The notes under the pieces were generated by a model. The model saw nothing but the letters and a program-made list of their open reading frames with translations, did not search any database and was not told where the DNA came from. Positions 46,723 through 55,374 of a DNA stretch of 64,000 bases are shown in pieces (position 1 is the stretch's first letter; each line of letters begins with the position of its first letter). Source of the DNA: Marinoscillum pacificum (GTDB taxonomy: Bacteria; Bacteroidota; Bacteroidia; Cytophagales; Cyclobacteriaceae); the NCBI RefSeq assembly GCF_024714495.1, contig NZ_JAMZMJ010000019.1:1-64000 (forward strand), read 5' to 3'. A program made the position numbers and the translations under genes.

Positions 46723-47559
46723 ATGCATAGATACTTTAGTCGATACGCGCTCAACATCTTCAGAATTGACATGGATGAATGGGACTACCCCACGCATTCA
46801 CACAATTTCTTCGAGATTGTTATCATCAGAGAAGGTTCTGGTAAGCATCGCTTAAATGATGTATCATTCGACTATGCCGAAGGTGATGTTTTTTTACTAA
46901 CGCCAGAAGACCATCACGATTTTGTGATCGGAACACCCACTAGCTTTATCTTCATCAAGTTTACAGAACAGCTATTTGAAGAAAAAGAAGAATGGCAAGA
47001 CAAGCTTTGGAAAAAACGCATCCAACAGGTGATCACTATGCCCAACACCATCCCTGAAAGTATCATCAAAGATGAAAGTGATCAAAAGTCCATTCGCGAT
47101 CTGGCAGAGATCATGCTCAAAGAATTTGATGTGACCTCCACCCTCTCAAGACCACTTTTACTCAACCTGTTTAGCTCCATGTTCATCATTATGCTCAGGA
47201 ACCTGGTGGGTAAGATTGCGACTATCAGCAAAGTAAAATTGGATGAACGTCAAAAAGTAAGTGAATTACTCACCTACATCCGTCAAAATATCGGAGCGCG
47301 AGACAAACTCACTCAAAAACAATTAGCCGAGGAGTTTAGCATTTCGCAGAACTATGTGAGCATTTACCTTAGAAAACACACCGGTATGCGTCTGCAAAAT
47401 CTGATCACTGAAACTCGACTCAAAACTGCTGAAAGACTCATCAAACAAAGCAGTCTTCCCATGAGCCAAATTGCTGAAAAGGTTGGTTTCACAGACGGTA
47501 GTCATATGAATAAAATGTTTCAAAAATATCGAAAGGTGAATCCTAGTGAGTTGAGATAA
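46723..47559 (+). CDS. AraC-family transcriptional regulator with cupin sensor domain
   Basis: A 278-residue regulator. The N-terminal part (about 1-130) is an AraC-type cupin (HSHNFFEIVIIREGSGKHRLNDVSFDYAEGDVFLLTPEDHHDF). The C-terminal hundred residues hold two helix-turn-helix units: LTQKQLAEEFSISQNYVSIYLRKHTG and LPMSQIAEKVGFTDGSHMNKMFQKY. The organisation is that of sugar-responsive regulators such as RhaS or XylS relatives. It is divergent from the aldo/keto reductase and likely controls it and itself. Confidence 0.93.
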   Translation: MHRYFSRYALNIFRIDMDEWDYPTHSHNFFEIVIIREGSGKHRLNDVSFDYAEGDVFLLTPEDHHDFVIGTPTSFIFIKFTEQLFEEKEEWQDKLWKKRIQQVITMPNTIPESIIKDESDQKSIRDLAEIMLKEFDVTSTLSRPLLLNLFSSMFIIMLRNLVGKIATISKVKLDERQKVSELLTYIRQNIGARDKLTQKQLAEEFSISQNYVSIYLRKHTGMRLQNLITETRLKTAERLIKQSSLPMSQIAEKVGFTDGSHMNKMFQKYRKVNPSELR

Positions 47560-47579
47560 ACTTTTGAATTAAAATAGAA

Positions 47580-47621
47580 CGTCATTCCACGACGAAACGA
47601 AGTGGAGATCCGGGAATCTCA
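47580..47621 (+). repeat. REP-like palindromic element
   Basis: It starts with CGTCATTCC like the 155-bp repeats at 26.5-27.4 kb, contains CCAC-N10-GTGG-type pairing and ends with GAGATCCGGGAATCTC. It appears to be a short, related member of the same GTCATTyC ... GGAATCT family. Only one arm pair is visible, so it may be a solo unit. Confidence 0.65.
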
Positions 47622-47851
47622 TCTTGCAAACATAAGTACCTAGACACTGGACTTAAGAACATACCTTTCATCACTCTGCCGTTATTACATGATTTAAAAG
47701 ATGAAGAGACAAAAATCAATTGAATTGGCCCCAACCCTAAAGGGAGTCCAATTGATTATTTGCTTGATGCTGACATATAGGTTTTTGGTTCTATGTTTTA
47801 AAGAAAACCAAGAACTTTAAACCCTAATCCTATCGACTCGCGTCAGCGCAT

Positions 47852-47886
47852 AAAAAAACCTGCGAAGCGAACTCCACAGGTCTTTT
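47852..47886 (-). terminator. Terminator after the YceI gene
   Basis: On the minus strand a stem ACCTG / CAGGT with partial inner pairing (GGA / TTC) is followed by seven T. It begins about 36 bases after the YceI stop. Confidence 0.6.
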
Positions 47887-47921
47887 ACATTCCTAATAAT
47901 TATCTCGATTTATCGTACTAT

Positions 47922-48551
47922 TTACTTAGCAACGATATCCAATTTGATTTCAATGTCATCAGACAATACATAGTCCTCTACGTAGTGCTCCCACTTAACG
48001 TCATACTTCTGACGGTCAAACACCAATACTCCAGAACCAGAGAATCCACCATCAAAAGAAACACTGCTCAAGTCAACAGTTTCTTCGCTTGTGATACCTC
48101 TTACTGTCAAGTCACCTACTAATTTGTTTCCTTCGTGAGACTTGATCGTAAAGCTAGCAGTTGGGAATTCTTCTACCAAGAAGAAATCACCTGTACTTAA
48201 ATGAGCAACTAAATCAGATGCAGGATGTTCCTCAGAGTAAGACGCTGAATCCAAAGGCTGGATAGTTGTCATGTCGATAACGATCGTACCTCCAGTGATT
48301 TTACCATCTGCGCCTGAGATCGTTCCTTCTTTGATGTCAATCACTCCATTGTGACCATAAACACCTGCTACTTCACCTTTCCAGGCTACTGTAGAAGCTG
48401 CGGGATCTACAGCATAATCTGCTGCAGCAACCTCTGTAGATTCAGTTGGTTCTTCAGTTGTACTTTGTTCTTTAGCTCCGCCACCACATGCTGTCATGAA
48501 AATGGTCACGATTACAGCTAGTCCTAGATTGTTCAATAGGTTAGTTTTCAT
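47922..48551 (-). CDS. YceI-family lipoprotein
   Basis: A 209-residue lipoprotein (IFMTAC, Cys22, then GGGAKEQSTTEEPTES, a flexible acidic linker). The rest is the YceI lipocalin-like barrel: YAVDPAASTVAWKGEVAGVYGHNGVIDIKEG, GGTIVIDMTTIQPLDS, HLSTGDFFLVEEFPTASFTIKS, KLVGDLTVRGITSEETVDLS. The family binds long isoprenoid or lipid molecules in the periplasm and is often stress-linked. Transcribed alone, with its own -7 box about 40 bases upstream and a terminator. Confidence 0.94.
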   Translation of the reverse strand: MKTNLLNNLGLAVIVTIFMTACGGGAKEQSTTEEPTESTEVAAADYAVDPAASTVAWKGEVAGVYGHNGVIDIKEGTISGADGKITGGTIVIDMTTIQPLDSASYSEEHPASDLVAHLSTGDFFLVEEFPTASFTIKSHEGNKLVGDLTVRGITSEETVDLSSVSFDGGFSGSGVLVFDRQKYDVKWEHYVEDYVLSDDIEIKLDIVAK

Positions 48552-48591
48552 AATATTTTTCTAAATGATTATAGATAGATGTATATACATA

Positions 48592-48599
48592 CAAAAGTA
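48592..48599 (-). promoter_or_regulatory. Candidate -7 box of the YceI gene
   Basis: TACTTTTG on the minus strand matches TAnnTTTG, 40 bases upstream of the YceI ATG at 48551. A TTG lies 16 bases further upstream but at a shorter spacing than the usual -33 element. Confidence 0.45.
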
Positions 48600-48822
48600 A
48601 CTAATTAAATATCAATTAGTTTGAAGTAGTTGACATTTTTTAATTGGAAGAAGGGTTTAATTGAATAAGGAGTGGTAATTGGAAATATTTTTTAAATGAA
48701 ATTAAACGTAGCAATCAATATATAATCTCACTATTAACATTCTAAACGTGAAATTGACTTGAAACTTATCCTTGAAAATGGTTAGATTCCAACTTCAACC
48801 ATAACTGAAACTAATACCTCTA

Positions 48823-51033
48823 ATGAAGAACAAGATTTCAATAGTTATCCTCTTAACTTTTTATCTGATATCAAGCAAAACCTCCGCTCAATTCAGTAAA
48901 GTAGAAGATGTTACCATTTCACAAGACAGTTTGGAATCACTAGGCATCTCCTGGGTTGATTTTGATAATGATGGTGACGAAGATTTATTCATTACCACTT
49001 CCTATTATTCGAATAAATCAAGAAAGGATGTACTCTATGAAAACAATGGTGATGGCACCTTTTCGAAATTTACGACAGGCGATTTAGTAAATACCGAAGG
49101 TACTGGAAGAAATACTACATGGGCAGACTACAATAATGATGGTTGGATAGATGTGTTTGTTGTTAACCAGCAAGAGAATTATTTATATCAGAATTTTGGC
49201 AATGGTATTTTCACAAAAAAAGAAGTTATTCCAACAAATACAGAGTCCACTGGAAGTGATCATCAAGGAGGAGCATGGGGAGATTTCAATGGTGATGGAT
49301 ATGTAGATTTATTTTTAGCTTCCTATAAGCTAACTGACGAAGCTGAAAATGTGCTATACATCAACCATCAAGATGAAACATTTACACCGATTCCGAATAG
49401 TGTGGTTACGACAAATGGATCTAGCCAAGACCCTACATGGATTGATTTTGACAACAATGGCACATTAGACTTGTTTGTACCTAACTATTGTGACGAAAAC
49501 TATCTATATATAAATCACGATAATGAAAGTTTCGTCGAAAGCACAAACAATCAATTACTGATTTCCAACTGCTCAACTGGTTCATCCTGGGCGGATTATG
49601 ACAATGATGGTGATTTCGATGTTCTTATCCAGAATAATGTCAACCAAGGCAATCAATTTTTTGAAAACAATGGTGACGGCACATTCACCCAGGTGAACAA
49701 TGAACTAACCTCTCACAGCTCTAACTCCGCATCGTGGGGAGATTATAACAATGATGGTTTTATCGATTTAATCCTGGTAGGAAATGATGAGGATAGAAAA
49801 ACTTACTTATTTCAAAATAATGGAGATAAATCTTTCACTGATGTTAGCGAAAATCAAGGCATTAACAATTCTAATTATTCATGGGGTGTTGCTTCTGGAG
49901 ATTTTAATCAAGATGGTTTCCTTGACCTTTATATCGCTAATTCTCATGAAGACGGATACTCACCCTCAGATATATTATATCGTAACACCCCTAATGAAAA
50001 TAATTGGATTAGCATCACCTTAATAGGCACAAATAGCAATAGCTCTGCTATTGGATCTGTTGTCAGAACTAAATCAAATAATAGTTGGCAATCCAGGGTT
50101 GTTCAATCCAAAACTGGTCATAATTCTCAGAGTTCACTCAAGGTACATTTTGGATTTGGACAGGTCGATAAGATTGACACAATAGTTGTGGAATGGCCCA
50201 TGAAAGGGTTTCTACAAAAGCTTAATACAGATCCAAACCAATTCCTAACCCTTTCAGAAATCGACTTCCCCTCCGCTCCATACGAGAATAGTGCTGAAGC
50301 TTCAGAACCTTTTCAGGTGACCTTAAGCTGGTCTGACACTGCTTCTTTAGGGAGTAATTTCAGACTGGAACGTTCTATTGATTCTATACATTTTCAGCTA
50401 ATTGCGTCAAATATTGAGGGCAATAATTACATGGATGAAAATCTTGAAGGAGGTTTCACTTACTATTATCGTGTGGCGAAAAACATTGAAGGAGGATACT
50501 CCTGGTATTCGAATATTAGTCAACAATACATTAAAACGGAGCAAACAATTAATTTTGAAGCCATTTCAGACAAATTACTGGGGACTCAGTCTTTTGAACT
50601 TATTGCTCAGTCAAGCAGCAACCTAGACGTAGCATTTTTTATTGACGAAGGAGAAGATTATGTAACGTTGAATGGAAATCAAGTAACCATACAAGATATT
50701 GGTCATGTTCGTGTTGGAGCCTTTGCAGAAGGAAATGATGAATATCTCGACTCTGACACGATCTACCAGGAATTTGAGATTTTAATACCACTTTCCTTAA
50801 ACACCAGTTTAATCCAAATATATCCGAACCCTACAAAAAACTACATGTGCATAGTACTTCCAGAAAAAGAATTGAGAAAGTCGATTTTGACACAAATTTA
50901 TTCTTTGGATGGATCACTTATAAAATCAGAATATATTGGACAACATCACAACATAATTAATTTGTCTGAACTAAAAGAAGGTGTCTATTTTGTACATATA
51001 AACAAACAGGTTTTCACCATTCTTAAAGAATAG
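48823..51033 (+). CDS. FG-GAP/VCBS repeat protein with ASPIC/UnbV and T9SS sorting domains
   Basis: A 736-residue secreted protein (signal peptide ending KTSAQ). Residues about 25-380 make a seven-bladed FG-GAP propeller; each blade has a calcium-binding loop of D-x-[DN]-x-[DN]-G type (DFDNDGDED, DYNNDGWID, DFNGDGYVD, DFDNNGTLD, DYDNDGDFD, DYNNDGFID, DFNQDGFLD). An ASPIC/UnbV domain follows (about 395-480: IGSVVRTKSNNSW, KVHFGFGQVDKIDTIVVEWP), then a fibronectin-like stretch and a T9SS sorting domain (LIQIYPNPTKN to FTILKE). It is probably a surface adhesin-like or matrix protein; no enzymatic motif is visible. Codon use is AT-rich. Confidence 0.9.
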   Translation: MKNKISIVILLTFYLISSKTSAQFSKVEDVTISQDSLESLGISWVDFDNDGDEDLFITTSYYSNKSRKDVLYENNGDGTFSKFTTGDLVNTEGTGRNTTWADYNNDGWIDVFVVNQQENYLYQNFGNGIFTKKEVIPTNTESTGSDHQGGAWGDFNGDGYVDLFLASYKLTDEAENVLYINHQDETFTPIPNSVVTTNGSSQDPTWIDFDNNGTLDLFVPNYCDENYLYINHDNESFVESTNNQLLISNCSTGSSWADYDNDGDFDVLIQNNVNQGNQFFENNGDGTFTQVNNELTSHSSNSASWGDYNNDGFIDLILVGNDEDRKTYLFQNNGDKSFTDVSENQGINNSNYSWGVASGDFNQDGFLDLYIANSHEDGYSPSDILYRNTPNENNWISITLIGTNSNSSAIGSVVRTKSNNSWQSRVVQSKTGHNSQSSLKVHFGFGQVDKIDTIVVEWPMKGFLQKLNTDPNQFLTLSEIDFPSAPYENSAEASEPFQVTLSWSDTASLGSNFRLERSIDSIHFQLIASNIEGNNYMDENLEGGFTYYYRVAKNIEGGYSWYSNISQQYIKTEQTINFEAISDKLLGTQSFELIAQSSSNLDVAFFIDEGEDYVTLNGNQVTIQDIGHVRVGAFAEGNDEYLDSDTIYQEFEILIPLSLNTSLIQIYPNPTKNYMCIVLPEKELRKSILTQIYSLDGSLIKSEYIGQHHNIINLSELKEGVYFVHINKQVFTILKE

Positions 51034-51158
51034 CAAGGATATCTTTTCCTATGCTATTTTCTTCTCACTTGCTGCTTCCACAAAACGGTTTATTTTATTC
51101 AAAACGGATTAAAATCATACCTTTAGTTCAGGTGTCCAATCAAAATCACCCCCCTACC

Positions 51159-51533
51159 ATGAAAAGCAAATACTCCCATGCTGCATCCATCTTCCCGGTA
51201 GATGATCCGTTAGCAACAGCTGTATATTATCGGGATGTATTGGGATTTGAGATCCGCTTCCAGTGGGGAGATCCGCCTGACTATGTGGTAGTGAACCGGG
51301 ATGATGAGGTAAGTATACACTTCTCCAAAAAGCAAGATGATTTCGCACCATCAACAGCACATATCTCACTGATGATATTTGTGAATGACATTGATGCCCT
51401 CTATGAGGAATATCAAAAGACTGGAGCAAACATTACCAATCCAATTGGAGACCGAGAATGGGGAATGCGAGACTTTGACATTACGGACCCCAATGGATTT
51501 ATTATTTCGTTTGGTACAGAGATTCCTAAATAA
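51159..51533 (+). CDS. Glyoxalase/bleomycin-resistance (VOC) family protein
   Basis: The ATG at 51159 gives a 124-residue VOC protein: SHAASIFPVDDPLATAVYYRDVLGFEIRFQWG, YVVVNRDDEVSIHFSK, SLMIFVNDIDALYEEYQKTGANI and GMRDFDITDPNGFIISFG. The open frame extends 36 codons upstream, but that part is unlike the family. The pattern with PNGFIISFG and paired beta-alpha-beta-beta-beta modules is typical of metal-dependent or binding-only VOC proteins. Function cannot be set from the sequence; it may act in detoxification with the nearby monooxygenase. Confidence 0.88.
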   Translation: MKSKYSHAASIFPVDDPLATAVYYRDVLGFEIRFQWGDPPDYVVVNRDDEVSIHFSKKQDDFAPSTAHISLMIFVNDIDALYEEYQKTGANITNPIGDREWGMRDFDITDPNGFIISFGTEIPK

Positions 51534-51662
51534 ACCAGACCAATGAGTACGTTCTTGTTCACTTTCAGACTCAACATTAAGTAAATACAACTCCTAACTT
51601 CTTAGTAAAGCAGATTTCAATGATCATAAAAAACCAAATCAATGACATAAAGTAACTGTCAT

Positions 51663-52274
51663 CTAAGTCGCAATCTCCAAATATTGCTCCTTCCCTTTTG
51701 GCGTGAGGTATGGGTAGATAATCTCAAAGAGCAAAGCGTGGTAATGTGCTACTTTAGAGAGACTTTCACCCTGAAAAAAATCCGCCGCACTTATCCAGTT
51801 ATCTCCTAAAATATTCATGCGCTCATGCAACCTCTCGTATTCGCCTACCAGCTCTTCCTCTCTCATAAGGCCACCCGAGATCATATGCTGAAAAAGTGAT
51901 AAAAACTGCTCATTACGCATTTTCTGTAGTTGATGATAATGCTGTTTCAATTCCTGATCGGATTCCAAAACCTGATACAGGTCTCTCGTAATAAAACGAT
52001 AGGCATACAATACCTCCATGGAAATAAGTGAACTCTTACTCAAATAAGAAAGTATTGGCTGTTCTCGAGTTAATTGTTGCATTGCATCGTTCATTTGATC
52101 TACGAGATCATAATACAATTGTCTTATAATTTCTCCTTTGGTCTTAAAATGGTAATTCAGATTACCCTGACTGATACCAAGTGCCCCGGCAACCTTTCTG
52201 AGCGTGACCTCCTTTACTCCCTCATTATTGAATAACTCCAACGCCTTCACCAGTATTCGCTCCTTTGTTTTCAT
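51663..52274 (-). CDS. TetR-family transcriptional repressor
   Basis: A 203-residue regulator with an N-terminal TetR HTH (KTKERILVKALELFNNEGVKEVTLRKVAGALGISQGNLNYHFKTKGEIIRQLY, residues 2-54) and an all-helical ligand domain. It is divergent from an FAD monooxygenase gene with only 53 bases between the two starts, filled by tandem repeats, so it most likely represses both. The ligand is unknown. Confidence 0.94.
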   Translation of the reverse strand: MKTKERILVKALELFNNEGVKEVTLRKVAGALGISQGNLNYHFKTKGEIIRQLYYDLVDQMNDAMQQLTREQPILSYLSKSSLISMEVLYAYRFITRDLYQVLESDQELKQHYHQLQKMRNEQFLSLFQHMISGGLMREEELVGEYERLHERMNILGDNWISAADFFQGESLSKVAHYHALLFEIIYPYLTPKGKEQYLEIAT

Positions 52275-52278
52275 AAAA

Positions 52279-52314
52279 TTAGTACACTTGACCTATTTTA
52301 GTATATTTAACCTA
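52279..52314. promoter_or_regulatory. Tandem 17-bp operator repeats of the TetR/monooxygenase pair
   Basis: TTAGTACACTTGACCTA (52279-52295) and TTAGTATATTTAACCTA (52298-52314) are direct repeats with three mismatches and a 19-base period. They fill the divergent promoter region, a common site for TetR binding. Assignment to this regulator is inference. Confidence 0.65.
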
Positions 52315-52327
52315 AATTAATAAACAA

Positions 52328-53452
52328 ATGGAAATTTCAATCATAGGAGGCGGCATAACAGGACTTACTACTGCTCTGGCATTGCATAAGAGAGGTATCT
52401 ATTCTACGGTATATGAGCAAGCTGATCATCTCAATGAAATAGGTGCAGGAATCTGGTTGCAGCCAAATGCCGTACAGGTATTGCGCTGGCTGGGTATATA
52501 TGATGAAGTTTTAAGCAATGGATGTATTCTTAACAAAATGGAGATCACTTATCCTAACCTCTGTCCAATCAAAAAAATCCAAAACCATGTGGTTTCTGAC
52601 CATCATGGCAATCAAACAGTGGCTATACATCGGGGTAAACTTCAACAAATCCTCTATGATCAATGTGCCAAATTAGGCATCATCGAATTAGGTATGCCCT
52701 ACCTGCATTACGAGACTACAGACCAACACACAACGCTACATTTTAAAGATAAATCCGTTCAAACGGATATCGTATTGGGTGCAGATGGGATCAGGTCCAA
52801 GGTTAGAGAATCAATGAAAATAGCCTCAGTTTATCGACCTACTGGGCAAATTTGCACCCGAAGTGTCGTCACCTATAATCTACCGGATCATTTAAAAAAT
52901 GAAGGCAAGGAAGTTTGGGGAAATAAACGCCGCTTTGGGTTCTCTCAACTATCAGATGATTCTGTTTACTTCTTTACCGTACTGAACAAGGAAATCAGTC
53001 CAAAATCAATCACCAAAGAATCATTATCCAAGCAATTTGATGACTTTGACCCGATAGTGGCCTCCCTCATCAATGCTTCTGGAAATATGCACACTACGGA
53101 ACTCATGGATCTGAAACGATTGAACACCTGGCATACCAGCCATGCATGCCTACTCGGTGATGCAGCGCATGCCACTACCCCCAATATGGGACAAGGTGCA
53201 TGTCAGGGAATAGAAGATGCCTATTACATCAGCGATTCACTAAAAAAATTCAAAAATCCTCAAGAGGCTTTCTCAGTATTTGAGCACCAAAGAAGGAAAA
53301 AAGTAGACTATGTCGTCAATAACTCCTGGCGCTTTGGAAAGCTTGTTCATCAAAGAGCAGGGCAACTAGCACTTAGAGGAATGATGAAAATGACTCCTGA
53401 AAAAGTAATGAGCAAACAAATGAATGCATTATATAGAGTGGAAGGCTTGTAG
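52328..53452 (+). CDS. FAD-dependent class A flavin monooxygenase
   Basis: A 374-residue enzyme with the Rossmann FAD motif ISIIGGGITGLTTALALHKRG at the N-terminus, IGAGIWLQPNAVQVLRWLG, the conserved HRGKLQQILYDQC, the DG motif VLGADGIRSKVRE and the GD motif CLLGDAAHATTPNMGQGACQGIEDA. These place it with salicylate- and urate-hydroxylase-like monooxygenases, which hydroxylate small aromatic or heterocyclic compounds; relatives include TetX-type enzymes but no specific motif supports that. Controlled most likely by the adjacent TetR regulator. Confidence 0.93.
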   Translation: MEISIIGGGITGLTTALALHKRGIYSTVYEQADHLNEIGAGIWLQPNAVQVLRWLGIYDEVLSNGCILNKMEITYPNLCPIKKIQNHVVSDHHGNQTVAIHRGKLQQILYDQCAKLGIIELGMPYLHYETTDQHTTLHFKDKSVQTDIVLGADGIRSKVRESMKIASVYRPTGQICTRSVVTYNLPDHLKNEGKEVWGNKRRFGFSQLSDDSVYFFTVLNKEISPKSITKESLSKQFDDFDPIVASLINASGNMHTTELMDLKRLNTWHTSHACLLGDAAHATTPNMGQGACQGIEDAYYISDSLKKFKNPQEAFSVFEHQRRKKVDYVVNNSWRFGKLVHQRAGQLALRGMMKMTPEKVMSKQMNALYRVEGL

Positions 53453-53504
53453 CAATACAGAGGACTGCACCGGCACCACAAATTGGAAACTCCTTCAATG
53501 CTAC

Positions 53505-53549
53505 AGGATTACAAATCCTTCATCCCACCACTTTGGGATTACAATTCCC
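53505..53549. repeat. Pair of short GGGATTACAAATCCC-type palindromes
   Basis: AGGATTACAAATCCT (53505-53519) and GGGATTACAATTCCC (53535-53549) are near-identical palindromes in one gap. A third copy, GGGATTACAAATCCC, is at 59256-59270. They look like a small repeated hairpin family. Confidence 0.7.
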
Positions 53550-53630
53550 GAAATGCAAAATGATTCAATTAACTTTTCAGTTATAAAAACGCTATAACGT
53601 CGTTATACCTATAGAATCATTTTACTAGCC

Positions 53631-54170
53631 ATGAAATTAACTATCTCCACCCTATTGCTTTTTTGTTCCATCTACTCCTTCAGTCAAAAAGCTTTCCCTG
53701 ATGTCTACCAAACCAAACAAGGATTTGAAATGGGTTCTCAAATCAGGGAGTTATCGCTCTACTCTTTGGATAGCCTTACTTTTGATGCCACTGACTTACA
53801 AGGCAAAGTGGCGTGGATCAACTATTGGTTTGTAGGCTGTGGAGGATGTAAACAAGAAGAGCAAGTCCTGAAAGAACTAAGCGAATACTTTAGCACGAAC
53901 AATAAAGTACAGTTGATATCTATTACCCCTTCCAGCCCTGAAAAAGTTCATGCCTACTTTGACAAATTCGGAGATTTCGGATTCCCAGTATATACGGTCG
54001 ATGGATTCAAAGAAGTGAAAAAGACCTTTAATGTGAGGAGTTATCCGCACAATCAATTAGTAGTCGATGGAAAAGTCGTCGAAAACCTCCTCGGCCCACT
54101 TGTATATGACAACATGAAAGAGTGGATGATCAAAAGGATTAATGAGGAAGTAGAGAAGTTGAAGAAGTGA
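53631..54170 (+). CDS. TlpA-like thioredoxin-fold protein
   Basis: A 179-residue secreted protein (signal peptide MKLTISTLLLFCSIYSFSQ). The thioredoxin fold has WINYWFVGCGGCKQEEQVLKEL with Cys70-Gly-Gly-Cys73, then VQLISITPSSPEKVHAYFDKFGDFGFPVY and the cis-proline region NVRSYPHNQLVVDGKVV. TlpA/ResA relatives reduce disulfides in the periplasm. The CGGC centre is a little unusual for the group, which more often has CPPC or CxPC. Confidence 0.9.
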   Translation: MKLTISTLLLFCSIYSFSQKAFPDVYQTKQGFEMGSQIRELSLYSLDSLTFDATDLQGKVAWINYWFVGCGGCKQEEQVLKELSEYFSTNNKVQLISITPSSPEKVHAYFDKFGDFGFPVYTVDGFKEVKKTFNVRSYPHNQLVVDGKVVENLLGPLVYDNMKEWMIKRINEEVEKLKK

Positions 54171-54534
54171 TTTCAATAAGCTCTATTAACACTTTAGTTA
54201 TTAGACAACAAACATTAGTGCCATATTTGGAGCCAAATAATGAGCACACCAGACTTAGGTATTAGAACCCCAAAAGAACTTATTCCCGCCACTGGCTCTG
54301 TACCTCAGGAGTAAAACTTACCTTCGAATTTTATACGAGAGTAATTCTCAGCCTTTTTTACACTCGTTACAGAAAAAGGCATCCATATTCAGGCAAGGTC
54401 AAATCACAACTCTAAAACTTAAAACACAGAACATACAAACCTGCCGGAGTGAAGCATAGGCAGAAATCCAATTAAGAAATAACTCCTAAATCACACTTAC
54501 ATCTTTTATAGCAATCTGCATTACTTTAGTCTCT
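54171..54534. other. 364-base intergenic region
   Basis: No supported gene. A 24-codon ATG frame lies at 54240-54314, a stem GCCTTTTT / AAAAAGGC at 54351-54380, and at 54441-54463 the motif CTGCCGGAGTGAAGCATAGG followed by CAG. The last motif recurs at 56231-56253. Confidence 0.5.
54441..54463 (+). repeat. 23-bp CTGCC...GGCAG repeat, copy 1
   Basis: Begins CTGCCGGAGTGAAGCATA and ends GGCAG, so its ends can pair. Copy 2 at 56231-56253 differs at about three positions. Both lie in spacers of the accessory block and follow an A-rich stretch such as CTTAAAAC. Confidence 0.6.
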
Positions 54535-55272
54535 ATGTTTTGGAATACCTCAAAGTCACCGATTACAGCTGAAGACGAAGAATGGATCAAAGCCTGTTTT
54601 CACTGGTTTGAAGAGACTTTTCATGTCAACCTTCGTGAAGTAGAACCTTACGCTCCTACCAAAAGCTTCATTGGTTTCGACTATCATGGAAAAGAGGACG
54701 AAGTACTGAAGCTAGTTGATTTGGTAGCTGACAAAATGAACGTTCAGCAAAACAGCTCCATTCAGGTATACTTCTATGAAGAATTCCAACCAATGGAATT
54801 TACTGATGAAGGTGTGCTTTCTCACTATGAGGAAAACTCACAACTCACCAATGGGCGCTATTCCAAACTGGTAGATGGAGTATATGAAGTTGGTATCGAG
54901 CGCACGTTGATTAAGAATCCAATTGCCTTGATTGCAACCATCGCTCACGAAGTAGCACACATTAAACTTCTCGGAGAAGGCATTATTGAAGAAAATGACG
55001 AGCCCTTGACAGATTTGGTAGCTTCACTGTTTGGCTTTGCTGTTTTCCTTGCCAATTCATCCCTTATTAAAATGACCACCTGGTCTGGCAATACTCATAC
55101 TGGCTGGAAAATGGGCGGTGGCGCTGGGTATCTCCACCATAAATTATATACCTTTCTTCTTGGGTATTGGCTACATCATCAGGAAAAAACAAGCTCAGAC
55201 TGGTTTGACTGGCTTGAGAAAGAAATACAGACTGATATCAAGAAAACACTGAAATACCTTAACAAGAAATAG
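54535..55272 (+). CDS. Putative zinc-dependent peptidase-like protein (HExxH)
   Basis: A 245-residue cytoplasmic protein not assigned to a named family. It has a zincin motif, His138-Glu139-Val-Ala-His142 in TIAHEVAHIKLLGEG, followed by EPLTDLVASLFGFAVFLANS, where an acidic third ligand could lie. This is the layout of minimal gluzincins. The N-terminal 130 residues are acidic and without recognised domains. A structural rather than catalytic role is possible. It stands alone between long spacers. Confidence 0.72.
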   Translation: MFWNTSKSPITAEDEEWIKACFHWFEETFHVNLREVEPYAPTKSFIGFDYHGKEDEVLKLVDLVADKMNVQQNSSIQVYFYEEFQPMEFTDEGVLSHYEENSQLTNGRYSKLVDGVYEVGIERTLIKNPIALIATIAHEVAHIKLLGEGIIEENDEPLTDLVASLFGFAVFLANSSLIKMTTWSGNTHTGWKMGGGAGYLHHKLYTFLLGYWLHHQEKTSSDWFDWLEKEIQTDIKKTLKYLNKK

Positions 55273-55374
55273 TTTAAGCAACCTGATAGAGAAATCGCCA
55301 GATCAAAACCAAACTGAATTTGAGATCAATGCGAACGAAATCTGATAATGACACCTTTTAAGCCCTTTGACATA

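Larger units (their letters stand above)
47560..47921. other. 362-base intergenic region with two palindromic elements
   Basis: No gene was found. At 47580-47621 lies a REP-like sequence beginning CGTCATTCCACGACGAAACG and ending in GAGATCCGGGAATCTC, itself a near-perfect palindrome. At 47716-47755 the motif CCCCAACCCTAAAGGGAG is enclosed by TCAATTG / CCAATTGA. A terminator follows at 47852-47886. Confidence 0.7.

Noticed and set aside
52328-53452. Possible TetX-type tetracycline-inactivating enzyme
   Set aside because: Only the general class A flavoprotein motifs are present; nothing specific to TetX was seen.
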